Below, in pieces: positions 23,797 through 37,073 of a stretch of DNA of 64,000 nucleotides. Within the stretch, counting starts at the first letter, position 1. The number at the start of each line of letters is the position of its first letter. Under the pieces are notes generated by a model, which saw only the letters and a program-made list of their open reading frames with translations, was not told where the DNA came from and ran no database searches. Position numbers and translations under genes: made by a program. Location: positions 1,009,052 through 1,073,051 of the forward strand of contig MU001501.1 in the NCBI GenBank assembly GCA_010093485.1. Direction: 5' to 3'. This DNA is from Karstenula rhodostoma CBS 690.94 (Eukaryota > Ascomycota > Dothideomycetes > Pleosporales > Didymosphaeriaceae).

Positions 23797-24487
23797 GGTG
23801 CTCGTGTGCCGTATGGATAGCGATCGATGGCTGTATACAGAGTGGGTTAACTTGAGTTGCTGCGGAAGTAAGAGAAAGTGTCGGGATCGATTCGAGAAAG
23901 CGAAAGGAACCATGTGCGACAAGTCGCTATTCGGGCCTGCTTTCCTTGCAGAGTGTCACTGCCACTGCCCATGGCGTCCCGGTGTTGAGGCAGTCGCAGC
24001 GCACGAGGGAGGAGAGAGCCGTGGCCATATCACCAAAGAATTTTTTTCAAGTGTTGGTATCGTGTACATGTTTCAGTGACCTAGACCACAGCGAGCAATC
24101 CGGCTACATGGGTACCAATGCTGCGCAGCCAATGTTTTGAGGCAGTGTTCTGGGTGGAAGACAAAGGCCTTCGCGGGTGCTAAAGGTCCAGGAGGTTGAG
24201 ATTATGCTCGTGGTGTCCTGCGGATGGCTATGTATAGATGCAAAGGTCAAGCCTTGTCGGAGAATTCGCCGAGCATATGTCCCGGCCTCGGTCATCGAGG
24301 GTCTTTTATGTGGGAGCGGACAGGGTTCTGGTTCAGCCCTACGAACCTGCATCAGATGCCCCACAGGCGATCACCAAAATGGGGACCCTGCCGCCACCGT
24401 CCCATCAACAAACGCCCGCACACTCCACCTACCAACAACTAATATATAACCTGCACACATCGCCCTCATGTAATCTCCATCTGAAGC
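23797..24487. other. Divergent intergenic region
   Basis: A 691-bp spacer between the divergent PARG-like and 24488-25390 genes. Both promoters must lie here. A small frame on each strand crosses it, none convincing; nothing else is recognised. Confidence 0.4.
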
Positions 24488-25390
24488 ATGCCTCCCACCA
24501 CGCTGTCCGCCTTTCACCCCTCGCCCAAACGCAAGCGTGGCCAGCACCAGCCGCCGCCCATCCCGCTTCTGAACACCGCCCTCCGACCCGCCTCGACTCC
24601 ACCCACCGGCAGCCCCACGCTCAGTGGAAGCGACAGCCCCAGGAATGCTGTCGCGGACCAACTGCGGGGCATGAGCTTGACCAGCATTGCCGCGATACCC
24701 ATGAACCCGCTCTCGCCGACCGACGACACGGTGCACAAGAAGCCCAAGCTGGAGGTGGGGAGAGCAGACAGTGGACTATCGCTGGCCGAACATCTCAGAG
24801 AGCCGCGTAAAAGGACAAATCAAAGTGCGAGTCCAGAAGCTTCAAAGCCCGCCGCAGCGCCAGACTCCAGCGAGAGAGAAGTGCCAGAGACGCCTCAGGC
24901 ATACACGCAACCCCGCACCCTCTCAGACATTGCTGCGTTTGCACAACCCACGACCTTCGTCTCGTCACCCATTAATGCTTCGTCGCACAAGACCAAATCA
25001 TCAAGTCCAACGCCGTCCGCGCACGACGTTCCACCGCAACCCCGCCAACGAATAAAGTCGCCGTCACCCCCGCTTTCCACGCTCACGTGGCAGGACAGCG
25101 AAATCACTGGCCATCTTGCCGATCCCTCAAAGGACCCCGACGACGACGGGACTGGTCTAAATGGCATAGGGTTTAGGCCTACGCCTACGATTGCCTATGT
25201 TCGCGCGCAGAAGCGGAAACAACAGATATTGGACTGGAAGGCACGGGAAGCGAGGGAGGCTAGAGCCAAGAGATCTGAAAGGCGAAGGAGGGGTGTCGGG
25301 GGCAAGTCATCACGAGAGCCGACAATCGAAAGGGAGATGCCAGCGAAGACGGATATTGATGCGCGTCGGACTGTGAAGTTCGCCGTATGA
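24488..25390 (+). CDS. Unrecognised basic, disordered protein with C-terminal conserved-looking block
   Basis: A single-exon gene of 300 residues. The first two thirds are Ser/Pro/Thr-rich and low in hydrophobics, with a possible nuclear localisation signal (PSPKRKRGQ, residues 11-19). From about residue 205 the sequence becomes structured-looking: LTWQDSEITGHL, then DDDGTGLNGIGFRPTPTIAY, followed by a long charged helix rich in Arg/Lys/Glu/Ala (QKRKQQILDWKAREAREARA). I believe such blocks occur in uncharacterised Pezizomycotina proteins but cannot name a family. There is no signal peptide or membrane segment. A nuclear protein is an inference from the basic motifs. Confidence 0.75.
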   Translation: MPPTTLSAFHPSPKRKRGQHQPPPIPLLNTALRPASTPPTGSPTLSGSDSPRNAVADQLRGMSLTSIAAIPMNPLSPTDDTVHKKPKLEVGRADSGLSLAEHLREPRKRTNQSASPEASKPAAAPDSSEREVPETPQAYTQPRTLSDIAAFAQPTTFVSSPINASSHKTKSSSPTPSAHDVPPQPRQRIKSPSPPLSTLTWQDSEITGHLADPSKDPDDDGTGLNGIGFRPTPTIAYVRAQKRKQQILDWKAREAREARAKRSERRRRGVGGKSSREPTIEREMPAKTDIDARRTVKFAV

Positions 25391-25718
25391 TGGTCCGTGG
25401 AGAAGCTGCTAATCATAATGCTGGGAGAGGTTTTCATTTTCACGATGTCACGACACTATCACGATGTACGAAGGCAGAGTAGCGTCCTTTAGGTTCGAAT
25501 CCCATTGGATCATGGAGGAACAGGGCGCAACTCGGTCAGTTTCAGACGTTCGATTTGCTCATCAGGTCGTGCCTTACCCTTTGCACCCCATATTTGGGGA
25601 GGGAGGGCACATTGAGTGGTCCTGGGTGCGATTGCTTGGTACCGGTTTCTTATAATTGTACATCTTCTTATACACGCTTCTGTACATAGCCTTCTCCGCC
25701 TTGAACCATACCACGCTC
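25391..25718. other. Convergent 3' spacer
   Basis: A 328-bp spacer between converging genes. AGGTTCGAATCCC at about 25491 resembles a tRNA T-loop, but no cloverleaf can be drawn around it. Nothing else is seen. Confidence 0.4.
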
Positions 25719-26310
25719 CTACCAAAACCGCACGTTTTTGTTGAGCCAGTACCCCCATGACTTTCTCCGTTGTTCGTCTATTCGCTGTGCCTCTGCCAAT
25801 TTTTCGTGTTCTTCGCGCTGTCTTCTCCGCGCCTCCTTCTTTGCTTCGATGGTTGCGCGCTTCTTCTCCATGAGTTCTGCTGCTTGCTTCATGCCATCCT
25901 TCTCCTTCCGCCGGTAGTACTGGCACACTTGGTAATGAACGCAGCCCGTCACACACCACGCAGCTACCGCATAGTTCGAACAGATGAGCACCGGTTCTGC
26001 CGCATGTTAGCTTATGCCCTTTCGCCCCGCACCATTTATTGATCGTCTACGTACTTGATATGACAGCTCCCACCATATATCCCACGAAGCCGGAGCTTAT
26101 GGCCGTCAACTGACTGTCGCGCACGCAAGGTCGCTTGTGGAAGTTGAGATAGTAGTCTGCCGGGAGGTTTCGGACGACGTCAACATAGGAGAACTGGTCT
26201 TCCGCGCGCTGACCACCAGCTGTGTGTGCGGTGCCGCCGGGCATTATGTTTGCGGGTGCGCGCGGAGGTGGAGGGGTAGTAGAGGGGGCTTCCCGTGTGT
26301 CGTCGGCCAT
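25719..26310 (-). CDS. COX20: Cox20, cytochrome c oxidase assembly protein
   Basis: Exons 26055-26310 and 25719-25996 give 177 residues. Cox20 is an inner-membrane chaperone that holds newly made Cox2 for assembly into complex IV. After a Pro-rich N-terminus, the conserved block PADYYLNFHKRPCVRDSQL leads into two hydrophobic helices: ISSGFVGYMVGAVIS, interrupted by the 58-bp intron, and ICSNYAVAAWCVTGCVHYQ. The charged C-terminal helix has CQYYRRKEKDGMKQAAELM, the family signature after the second helix. I chose ATG 26310 (MADDTREAP); a longer frame from further upstream lacks similarity. The gene is divergent from POL2 over 500 bp. Confidence 0.92.
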
Positions 26311-26810
26311 CGTGATGGTTGTATGTAGGTGAGTTGTTCGCGTCGAGCAGATCAATTGGTACGGCCCTTTGCCCACTATTCAGAGAGTCCTCCTCTTATA
26401 GTGCAAGCGCAACGCTGGACAACAATGGGTACGGGTATATTGTCGGATTCGAATGTTCGTGGGATGGGTTCCCGCAATGTGGTTCGATGCGCGTGGACTG
26501 GCATCATGGACTTTTTGGCAGGGCTAGAGCGCCAAGCCAGCGACCCGCTTTCCCGCCCGGGCCAAAATCAATTAAGCAGGGAAGACGCGCTGCAAACGCG
26601 AACCAACGCGTTCAGGCGACGCGCTTGTGCAGCACCCCATTTGCAGCACCACCTCGAGCTCTGCATCAACACCGCTGCCACCGCTTCCGCCCCAACTCTC
26701 GACGCCGTGACTCGACACGCGCCCTTTTTCTTTATTCGACTGTTCCAATGATACCCTGCATTGCTTCGCATCTACTTTAATCCACTTTTACCTCCCTACC
26801 CACACAAACA
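26311..26810. promoter_or_regulatory. Divergent promoter COX20 / POL2
   Basis: A 500-bp spacer between the start codons of a mitochondrial assembly gene and the replicative polymerase gene. It contains ACGCG at about 26584 and 26608 and CGACGCGC at about 26617; ACGCG is the core of MBF-type cell-cycle boxes, which would suit POL2, but this is inference from short matches. Confidence 0.45.
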
Positions 26811-29800
26811 ATGCCGCCGCGACGGCCAGGACAGCCCTTCCGCCGAGTAGGCAAAGGCGGAAATGCGTCGTACGGACCTCGAAAACCCAAGACGGTCGAA
26901 GCCTCGTCACTACGCAGCACCGAGGCTACCTCACAAAATGAGAAGCTTGAAGCCACACGCCTCGCGAATCGCATCGACGAGTCCATGGGCTTCCCCCGCT
27001 TCGAAGCCGGCAAGAAGCGCGTAGGATGGCTCTGCAACATGCATTCGACCACAATGGAAGACGAGAATGTACCGGGCGGAAGGGCGGGCGTGGATTACTA
27101 CTTCATTGGCGACGACGGCGATACGTTCAAGGCGACGCTGGAGTACGACCCTTATTTCTTGGTTGCTGTGAGGAAAGGTCGAGAGCCAGAAGTGGAAGAA
27201 TGGTGTAGGAGGTCGTTTGAAGGCCTGGTCAAGACCATGAAGAAGGTCGAGAAGGAGGATCTGTCCATGCCGAATCATCTTACGGGGTATAGGCGGACGT
27301 TCTTGCAGCTGAGCTTCGCGAACGTAAACGATTTGCTGGCTGTGAGGAAGGCCATGGGCCCGATTGTGGAGAAGAACAAGAAGAACGTTAATGCGATGGA
27401 TACCTATGCCGAGGTGGCCAGGTTAGTGTTTAGATACGTGGTTTATAGGAGGAGAGGTGCTAATGCCCGGCAGTTCAACGGCTGGCTTTGACATCTTTGA
27501 CGACGCGTATGATAATGATAGACGGCCTACTGCGACGATTGATGCGAGCGATTTCATTCTAGATATCCGGGAATACGATGTTCCCTACCATGTACGAGTC
27601 GCTATCGACAAAGGTGCGTCAGTCTCTTTACCTATTGGCATCACGCTAACGATCTACCAGACATAAGAATTGGAAAATGGTACACAGTCGAAGCGAAGCA
27701 CGGCGTAGTATCCTTAACCTGTATAGAAGACCGTCTGAAAATGGCCGATCCGGTGGTCATGGCGTACGACATTGAGACGACCAAGCTCCCCTTGAAGTTC
27801 CCCGACGCAGTCATCGATCAAATCATGATGATTTCGTACATGATCGATGGTCAGGGTTTCCTCATTACTAATCGAGAAATCGTATCAGAAGATATCCAAG
27901 ACTTCGATTACACGCCTAAACCGGAATATCAAGGCCCGTTCATGATCTTCAACGAACCCGACGAAAAAGCGCTCATAGAGCGATTCTTTGAGCACATCAA
28001 GGAAGCCAAGCCCACAGTCATGGTCACGTACAACGGTGACTTCTTCGATTGGCCTTTTGTTGAGGCGAGGGCGAGTGTGCTCGGTATTGACATGTACCAA
28101 GAAATTGGCTTCCGCAAGAACAGCGAGGATATATATCAGTCCGATCACTGTGCGCATATGGATGCCTTCTCGTGGGTCAGTCGAGACAGTTATCTTCCGC
28201 AAGGTAGCCGTGGTCTCAAGGCTGTTACAGTGGCCAAGCTGGGATATGATCCAGATGAGTTGGATCCTGAATTGATGACACCGTAAGAATCCTAGTGAAT
28301 AATCAAGAATGAACACTGACGAGAACAGATATGCGAGCGAGCGACCGCAAACACTTGCAGAATACTCAGTCTCTGATGCCGTGGCCACCTATTATTTGTA
28401 CATGAAATATGTGCACCCTTTCATCTTCGCTTTATGTACGATCCTGCCTCTAGGCCCCGACGACACGCTACGAAAGGGAACCGGTACTCTTTGCGAAATG
28501 CTGCTCATGGTGCAGGCGTACCAGCAGGGTATTGTCCTTCCGAATAAGCATCAAGCACCAAAAGAAGCATTTTGGGATGGCCATCTGCTAGAGTCCGAAA
28601 CCTATGTTGGAGGTCACGTCGAGAGTATCGAAGCAGGTGTCTTCCGTAGCGACATTCCGTACGACTTCGCCGTCGATCCAAAAGCTATCGATGAGCTCCT
28701 CGGCGATTTGGATGGCGCGCTCAAGTTCAGTGTGGAAGTCGAAGAGAGGAAGAAGATGGAGGATGTGACGAATTATGAGGAGGTCAAGGCGCAGATTACT
28801 GAGAAGCTGCTGCAGTTGAAGAACACGCCGAATCGACACGAGCGGCCACTTATCTACCATTTGGACGTTGCGTCTATGTACCCGAACATCATGACGACAA
28901 ATCGATTACAGCCGGATTCTATGATCAAGGAGGCAGATTGCGCGGCTTGCGACTTCAACCGCCCAGGAAAAACTTGCGATCGGCGGATGCCATGGGCCTG
29001 GCGAGGAGAATACTTGCCGGCCAAACGCGACGAATACAACATGGTTCGAAATGCGCTGGAGAATGAGAAGTTCCCTGGTCGATTTCCGAACTCTCCCTTT
29101 CGCATCTTCCAGGAACTGTCACAAGACGAGCAAGCCACTTTGATCAAGAAGCGGTTACAGGAGTACAGCAAAAAGATCTATCACAAGATCCACGACTCAA
29201 CGATCATCGAGCGAGAGGCAATCATTTGTCAGCGAGAGAACCCCTTCTATATCAACACGGTACGAGACTTCCGAGACCGACGATATGATTACAAAGGCAA
29301 GCAAAAGGTCTGGAAAGGCAAGACCGAGGAATTGAAGTCTGCTGGAGCTCCGGCTTCCGAGGTCGATGACGCGAAGAAGATGATCGTTCTCTTCGACTCC
29401 ATGCAGCTGGCTCACAAGGTCATCTTGAACAGTTTCTATGGTTATGTCATGCGCAAAGGTTCGCGGTGGTACTCGCTGGAGATGGCGGGTGTGACTTGTT
29501 TGACCGGTGCTCGTATTATCCAAATGGCTCGTCAGCTTGTGGAGCGCATCGGACGACCGCTCGAATTGGATACCGACGGTATTTGGTGCATTCTACCAGC
29601 CACTTTCCCGGAAAACTTCGCTTTCAAGTTAAAGAACGGCAAGAAGCTCGCCATCTCGTATCCTTGCGTCATGCTGAACCACCTCGTTCACGCCAAGTTC
29701 ACCAACGATCAGTACGAAACGCTTGTAGATGGTGAAACATTCCGTTATGAGAAGCACAGCGACAACTCCATCTTCTTCGAGGTCGACGGTCCCTACAAGG

Positions 29801-32800
29801 CTATGATCTTGCCTACATCGAAGGAAGAGGGCAAGAACTTGAAGAAACGTTATGCCGTCTTCAACCTTGATGGAAGCCTGGCTGAGCTGAAGGGTTTTGA
29901 GGTCAAGCGCCGTGGTGAACTGAAGTTGATCAAGAATTTCCAGGCGCAGCTCTTCAAGTTTTTCTTGGATGGCACCACGCTTACAGAGATGTATGGCGCT
30001 GTCGCCGACGTCGCTAACCGTTGGCTTGACATCCTGGATACGCGTGGCGCCACTCTGGCAGACGAAGAACTGATCGATCTTATCGTCGAGAACAAGAACA
30101 TGACCAAGACGCTGGAAGAGTATGGCGCGCAAAAGTCGACCGCCATTACCACCGCTAAGCGACTTGCGGAGTTCTTGGGCGAGCAGATGGTCAAAGACAA
30201 GGGGCTAAACTGCAAGTACATCATCTCCTCTCGACCGAAGAACGCTCCAGTCACTGAGCGTGCTGTACCCATCGCCATCTTTTCAGCCGAGGAATCAGTC
30301 AAGCGGTATTTCTTGCGGAAGTGGTTGCGTGAAGACCCGACCGACATGGATCCTCGAAGCATCCTCGACTGGGATTATTATCGGGAACGTCTGGCATCTG
30401 TCATCCAGAAAATAATCACAATTCCAGCCGCTCTACAGAAAGTGCGGAACCCATGTCCACGTGTGCCGCATCCGGAGTGGCTTGACCGAAGGATACGGCA
30501 GAAGGAAGACAAACTCCAACAGAAGAAGATGACGGACATGTTCGGTAAGAAGGCGCTCGCCGACGCTGACACCAACGTACTTGGCAACCGAGTCGCTCTG
30601 GATCTGGAGGATTTTACCGGGTCTGCGAAAATATTACCAAAATCTCAAGTCAAGAGGGGCATGGTAACTAAGATGGTCACGAAGAGGAAAGAACCTGAGC
30701 CCGCAGTGCCTGTTCAAACCGATCCGTACGCTGCGCTACCGAAAGTCATGCCCTCGATCACTGAAGATTACTCCGGGTGGCTTATGTATCAGAAGCAGAA
30801 GTGGAAGATCCAGCGGCAAGCACGAAAGCGCCGACGACAACTGTTCGGTGAACGATCTGGTGATGCTGTTGATGGCATTGGAGGCTTAATCAGAAATCAG
30901 AACGAGATGGTATTCATGAACACGTGGCAGCTGTTGCAGCTACGGTCAACTGCAACGCCAGGAAAAGTCAAAGCCTTTGTGCTCATCGACAAGAAGATTC
31001 GTTCGCTCGACATCAACGTTCCCCGCCATCTATATCTCAACCTAAGGGGAGAAGATCTGCCAGATGTGTCAATCAGCGGATGCAGCGTTGAGAAACTCGT
31101 CAATCACACCCTTCCGAACGGACACCCTTCAACACATCTCTTCAAGTTGGAGATGTCAGAGCAGACGTACGTGGAGGAATCAAAGAAGATCGCTGCGCTC
31201 TTCAACCACCCCAGCGTGGAAGGTGTCTACGAGACACAGGTACCTCTCAACGTTCGAGCCATCCTAGAGCTGGGAAACATCTGCACCTTTGACGAGACGC
31301 AGAAGGGTGTTCTCGGCAAGGGTCTCGCCGAAGGGTTTGATCTGCCGATACTTCGACGGGTGCCCCTGAGTTCACCTTACCTTTCAGAAGCGTCACTCGG
31401 CTACCTTTACCTCTACCATGTCAGCAGTGGTGAACGCAACATTTACGCGTTGTTCTCGACTTCCAGAGACGAGGCCCATATTATCATTCAGAACAAGTCG
31501 AAAGATGCTCAAGGCATGCCGAACGTTGACCGCATCTATCGCGACGCTCTGCAGAGGCGTCTAGATGACAATGGTGGTGAGCAGTGGCAAAATGCCATCG
31601 AGTACCAGCACGGCGTACATTTCCGGACGACTTCAGTGACAACGCGGCGAAAGGCGCTTCTGGAGATCGGTGATGCTATCAAGAAGATCAGGCAAGTAGA
31701 CAAGGATAAGCCATTCATTGTGGTCATTCAATCGCCCAATCAAGCCCTCCTCTCTCACGACATTCCCCAACTCCAAGATATGCCTATCTTGCCATTACGG
31801 GCTGATGAATCGGACAAGCAGCTGCCTCAGCTAAGCTGGCAGTTGGTCGTTGCTAAGCGGCTTGTTGGACACTATCTTGACCTTGGCTCCTGGGCATCAC
31901 ATCTGACGGAACTTTCTCGGTACGGAGACATCCCCCTCTGTAATCTGGAGTCAAATGACCCCCAATTCTTGATCGACGTTGCGTATGCCAGACGGCTGCA
32001 GAAAGAGCGCGTGATTTTGTGGTGGTCCGCGCAGCCCAAGCCGGACCACGCTGGCTATGAAAAAGACGATATTCTGGGACCGCTGGATACAGTCGAGATG
32101 CCTTCGATCAACAACCCAGGGACGTACTCCTCCGTCTGTATTGACCTTAATATTCGCCATCTCGCCATCAACACCATTCTATCATCTTCGCTCATCAACG
32201 ATCTCGAAGGCGCAGACTCTTTCTCTTTCAACCCTGCCGCTCCTTCGTTTGATAGCACCAACGACGGCACGAATGTCATCTACTCCGAGAACGCTTTTGC
32301 CACTGCGGGTATTACTGTACTCCGTGAGATGGTAAAGGCGTGGTGGAGCGAGGCTGCCAACGGGGACTACATGGCCGATGTTATGGTACAGCATTTGGTG
32401 AGATGGGTCAGCAGCCCAGGATCTTTCCTCTACGATCGAGCTCTGCACTACTACGTACAAATGATGAGCAAGAAAGCACTCCAGCAGCTAATGACAGACT
32501 TCAAGCGCGTGGGCTCACACATCGTCTTCTGCTCACCCACACGCCTGCTTCTCCAGACAACCAAAGCAGAAGTCGGTAACGCCTACGCCTACGCACAGTA
32601 CATCCTTAAAACTATCCAAGCAAAACCTCTCTTCAGCTTTCTCGAGCTCGAAATCAAAGAATACTGGGACTACCTTGTGTGGTACGACGATTTCAACTAC
32701 GGCGGTAAAGGTTGTGAGGAGATAGTGGAAGAAGAGAACCAAACCCTCGAAAACATCATGCACTGGCAGCTTGTGACCTTCCTCCCACTAGACTTGCAAC

Positions 32801-33654
32801 AAGAATTCAACGCCACCATCGTCGATTTCATCGAGCTGATGCACGCGCGCAAACGTCCTGGTCCAGGGCCCGACGGCAGCACTCCACGGCTGACGCAGAT
32901 CCCACTCAAGCCGTTGACCGTTGACCCCAACGAAATGACGCACATCCTCCCAAAGACCTTCACCAAGCCGCTCTTCAAGCAGATCTCCACATGGCTCCGC
33001 CGCCAGCACGCCGAGATGCGCGTCGCCGACCTCGCAGACAGCTGGGCCTTCCCCAAGCTCCCTGGCAGCCACCTCAACCTGCAGAACCCCGTCCTGCAGC
33101 TCGTCAAAAGCATCATGCAGGTGCTCAGCCTGGACCGCAGCATCATGCTCGAGGTGCGCCTGCTCCGCAAGGAGCTCCTCGCGCTCTTCGAGATCCGCGA
33201 GTTCAGCGCAGACGCCGCGTTCAAGAACCCCAGCGCGAGCCTGATGCTGCGCGGCGTCATCTGCGAGGAGTGCACGGCTGAGCGGGACATTGATCTCTGC
33301 CGCGATTCCTCGCTGCTTCCCCCTTCCAACACTACCTCGTCCGCTGCCGCCCTGCCGAAATGGAAGTGCGAGGCCTGCACCACGCCTTACGACCTCCTTC
33401 GCATAGAGGAACAGCTCGTCTCCGACGTGCAGCGGCTGCTTCTCGAGTGGTCGGTGCAGGACCTCAAGTGCGGCAAGTGTAAGCGGCAGAGGAGTAATGA
33501 GTTCATGGAGCACTGTGCTTGTGCGGGGGAGTGGGTTGCTACGAAGGACAGGGCAGACGTTCGGAGGAGGCTGAATGTCTACCGGGGAGTCGGGGAGTTT
33601 TTTGGCTTGAGGATGTTGGAAGGTGTTGTAGGGGAGTGCTTAGAGGGGTTCTAG
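26811..33654 (+). CDS. POL2: DNA polymerase epsilon catalytic subunit
   Basis: Exons 26811-27421, 27474-27613, 27661-28282 and 28329-33654 give 2232 residues, normal for the family. It is the leading-strand replicase with proofreading. In order: N-terminal domain; exonuclease motif [10 protein letters not shown] (about 283) and [12 protein letters not shown]; polymerase motif [14 protein letters not shown] (about 637), motif [17 protein letters not shown] (about 824) and motif C LDTDGIWC (about 872); the inactive second B-family half; and C-terminal cysteine clusters beginning CEEC at about 2102 and CGKC at about 2172, which bind the B subunit. All catalytic acidic residues I checked are present. 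Introns are 46-52 bp and all lie in the first quarter. Confidence 0.98.
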
Positions 33655-35155
33655 GTACAGGTCTTGATGTTCATGTTTATGGCGTTTAGGGTTGTCGATG
33701 CATCTCTCGGCGTTATTGGGTTTTTGGGACGACGCGGGAACGGGCATTATGTTTAGGGTACGAGGTTTGGGCTCAAGTGAGAAGGCACATATGGCTGTCC
33801 TTGTCCTAGTTGCTATCGAAAACGAGCATGGATCAACGGTCTACGATATCATCACCACCCAGCGTTTTTCTCTGACGTGATAAAAGCTCGTACAAATAGT
33901 CCTGCTGGTGCATCCGCCGGCTCGGGAACTTCTCACCTCTGTCACTTTGTCACGTTAACACGGTTCTCTTCAATTATGCATATTTGCACGACGAATATAC
34001 CAACAAATCGTCGCACTACAGCAGCTGAGATATGAGAAAACTGTGATAGGTTGTATCGCTCCATGGGCCTTGTGCAATGGTACCATAGTGTTGCTGTATG
34101 GGAGCAAGCCTGCGTACGCCGACAAGCTGCTGCCGTGAGATGGCTGGGTGTGGAGATGTGGTACTGGACGCTCAATGATATGTTTGCACTGCAAGGATGA
34201 TGCAATTTCCGTGCCGCCTCCATGCTTTCGTACACCCTTCCTGATCACGAAGTACTCCTCCCAACAGTTTCCTTGATCAGGAACGGACCATGCTGCCATC
34301 CACTTGGGCCGTGAGTACGGGAATGTGGTACAGAACCCACACGGACCACCTCTCAAGCTCATGAAGGAATCTCGATACACTGGGTATCTCCACCGAATCG
34401 ACAATCATTCGGACGTCAGTGCCACTACGAGTTAAAAAGAAACAGAAGGACTCATCAAATTCGCGAACAAAAAGCCTGCTCACGGTCAGACATGTATTCC
34501 TGATGGGATGCCAAGACGCATGAAGATGCCGAAGCCAATGGACGTAGATGACGAATTTTCTTGTAAAGACGCGTGTAAAGCCCACCGGAGCCAATGGTTA
34601 TGAATAGCGAGCTTGTGTATGGTGGGGGTCATCATACCGCGGCACGACGTGGGGACGGGATGCTGTATGGGTACGGTACAGAAGCCCGAGAGACATGCGG
34701 CTCAAGGGTCCGAATACGCGCACGGGGCCTGAGTCGTGTAGAGGGTCCGACCCACTAAAATGCATTACAACGGTCAGACCACACGTTCCGAAGGTATGTC
34801 GTTTCTCGAGCTCGTCAGGTCAGAGAGAAAGATCGGAATCGTATCGAAATGGTGATGGTTCGTCGGTTGGAGACATGCAAATAGAAAGTGCTCTTCCATC
34901 TGGGTCCCGGAAAGTATGGCATTGGCTCGGGATTGAAATCCTGCTGTTCCAAAAATCGAAGTTAGTAAGCCTTGATCGTACGATAATGATGAGGCCCAGT
35001 CATGCTGACGTTTTGTTCCAAAACGAACAGCTTTCGAATTGAATGATTATCTCCTATGCCGTCAAGATGTGGAAAAAAAAGTGGCTGTGAAATTGGGGTA
35101 TCGTGCAGCTTCGTTGGTTGCGTGGTGTTCGTCAGAACGCTGTGGTTCAAAGTGA
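33655..35155. other. Intergenic, 1.5 kb, no supported gene
   Basis: The convergent 3' flanks of POL2 and the Zn2Cys6 gene plus about 1 kb without a gene. Overlapping minus-strand open frames at about 33970-34594 lack ATG starts at their ends and show no family motif, though a segment near 34350-34500 is protein-like. It may be a decayed gene. Confidence 0.4.
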
Positions 35156-37073
35156 TCATCCATTTCCCCATTCGAGTTTGAGCGCATTCAAAATCCACTC
35201 AGTAGGCCAGCGTTGGTTTCGTTCGAGATTTGTCAAGATACTCAGGACTTCAGCTCTTTCTGCTTGGCTGTAGAGAAGAGGCCCCCATATGAAGATGGTG
35301 TGGCAAAAAGTGATCAGGTTCGTAATGCACTCGGGCGAGCTTTTGCAGGAGCCGCATATTGCTCGGGCGTGGTCCAGGACTTGGTTCTAAACGGTTAGCG
35401 AATTGATACTGCGCTGCGAGGTCATTGACCGTACATCTAGGTCTGATAGTTTGTGCCTTGCAAAGCGCATCGCAAATTTCGGACCGGGCTTGTAGTTGAG
35501 CAGGAGTATACAGCAGAAGTGATAATACCCAAATGCCACAGCTAAAGATTGTCAGTCTCATGTTAAATCGTTCCGGTCAGACATACCGTGCCAATCAGCT
35601 GTAAAGTACATTTCCGGGAATTGGCTATCGCTGTCGTCATCGGGACCGCTCCAGATTGGATCGAAGCTGACTGGGCGATTCGCTTTCCAGCTTTCAACGC
35701 TGTTCCATAGATCTTGCCAGTGCTGCATCCTTGACGCAGGCCCTGCAGTGGTGTTCCTGTCAAAACAAAAGTTCGCCACACGAGCACAATTCCATGTCGC
35801 TTGGTTTGCCCAAGCTGTCTCTACTCCCAATTTGGCCAAAGAGTGGTCGTCCGTCATAGCCGATGGCAAGGGATGCAACTGTAGTGTGAAGTCGATGTTG
35901 GGAGGTTGCTGGGTGATGGTTGCATTGTACAAGGTCTGACGGACATAGACCCAAAACGCTGCTTCGCGTAGGGTAGGCGCCGATGGATCCACAGTGGCCG
36001 TTTGCGATGAGCGTAGGATGGCAGAAGTGCCGGCCAGATGCTGTTCTTGGTCGGCGCCTGAGCTGGTCGGTACATTGAGTTGTTCGAAGAAGCGCAAGAT
36101 GACGATTGCGCAAAGCAGATCGACGTCGTGCAAAGCCGTATTCAGATTGAGACGTTCAATTACAAGGGCAAGGCAGGCTTGATATGCTTCCTCTGCCGCC
36201 GCATCGTCTCGTAAATGGCGGGCTGCGAAACACACAACGGCATGGAGCAAGATGGAACAGCGACCGACTTGATCTGGCACTCGCAGTGTAAACTGACGCG
36301 ATGCATCCGTCCCATCTAGCCATCGCCCTAGATCTGATGGCTGTTAGCAGCTTGTTCACAACGGTGGGGCAGTCTGCGTCTCACGTTCGGCAAAATGGTG
36401 CACCAGCTTTGCATCATGACGAGTGACTGGCACATGCCCGGGCTGCTCTCTGTCGCTCGTCAGTATCTGCACTAGCTATTGGCATGTATTTGCAGGGAAG
36501 TACCTCCAAAGCTTACGTGGGTAGTGCTGTAGAAAAGACGGAGGGGACCGAGACGCCTCCGCTGGCCAAGGAGCTCGCAGGCGAAGTTATCTGCGGTAGA
36601 AAAGGAGAGGTCAACGGCTGCTGAAATCCCTCTGTCGCCTTTCCAGGAGGATACACAGAAGTCTGGATGGTCTGGCCGGCAGTGATAACCGCCGGGTCGT
36701 GGTTGCTCTGACGTGGGGCTGGCGCTAACAAAATCACATCCTCGTCATCTCCACTGCCATCCATCTTTTGTGTCTCCGAGCCCGCCGTTGCACTCGGCGA
36801 GGGTGAGCCTGGTTGATATCCGCGAAACTTGGTCTGCGGCGTCTCCCATTGACAGTCGCGGTTCTTCTTTGCGCAATTTCCACATAACGGCTTGGTTTCA
36901 TCGCCTGCCGTGGTTCGTGGTCAGTAAAGACAGCTCCAGACGTGTTGACACGGCCTACACTTGACGCGACGTTGACGGCAGGTCAAACTGGAATCACTTC
37001 ATCAGCAAGCGAATCTCTGCTGGTGCACCAGAACGGGCGCTCACCAGCCGCTTTTAGAGCGATATTTGCCCAT
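35156..37073 (-). CDS. Zn2Cys6 transcription factor with fungal-specific TF domain
   Basis: Seven exons (37045-37073, 36959-36987, 36517-36904, 36385-36449, 35587-36333, 35435-35541, 35156-35386) give 531 residues. The spliced first three exons build a complete binuclear zinc cluster: Cys10, 13, 20, 27, 30 and 37 in exact CX2CX6CX6CX2CX6C spacing, inside MGKYRSKSGCLTCRQRR and the following codons. A Ser/Pro-rich linker follows, then the fungal-specific TF region: HHFAEHLGRWLDGTD across intron 4, a CSILLHAVVCFAARHL helix, WVYVRQTLYNATI, and a C-terminal block ending IFIWGPLLYSQAERAE and WILNALKLEWGNG. It should act in the nucleus on CGG-type sites. Its start faces the anhydromuramic acid kinase-like gene 877 bp away, suggesting a possible target. 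Confidence 0.9.

Noticed and set aside
25480..25520. Possible tRNA on the plus strand (GGTTCGAATCCC)
   Set aside because: No D-arm, anticodon arm or acceptor stem can be drawn in the 75 bases before it.
33970..34594. Overlapping minus-strand frames after POL2
   Set aside because: Both open with TTG rather than ATG and no intron joins them into a convincing protein.
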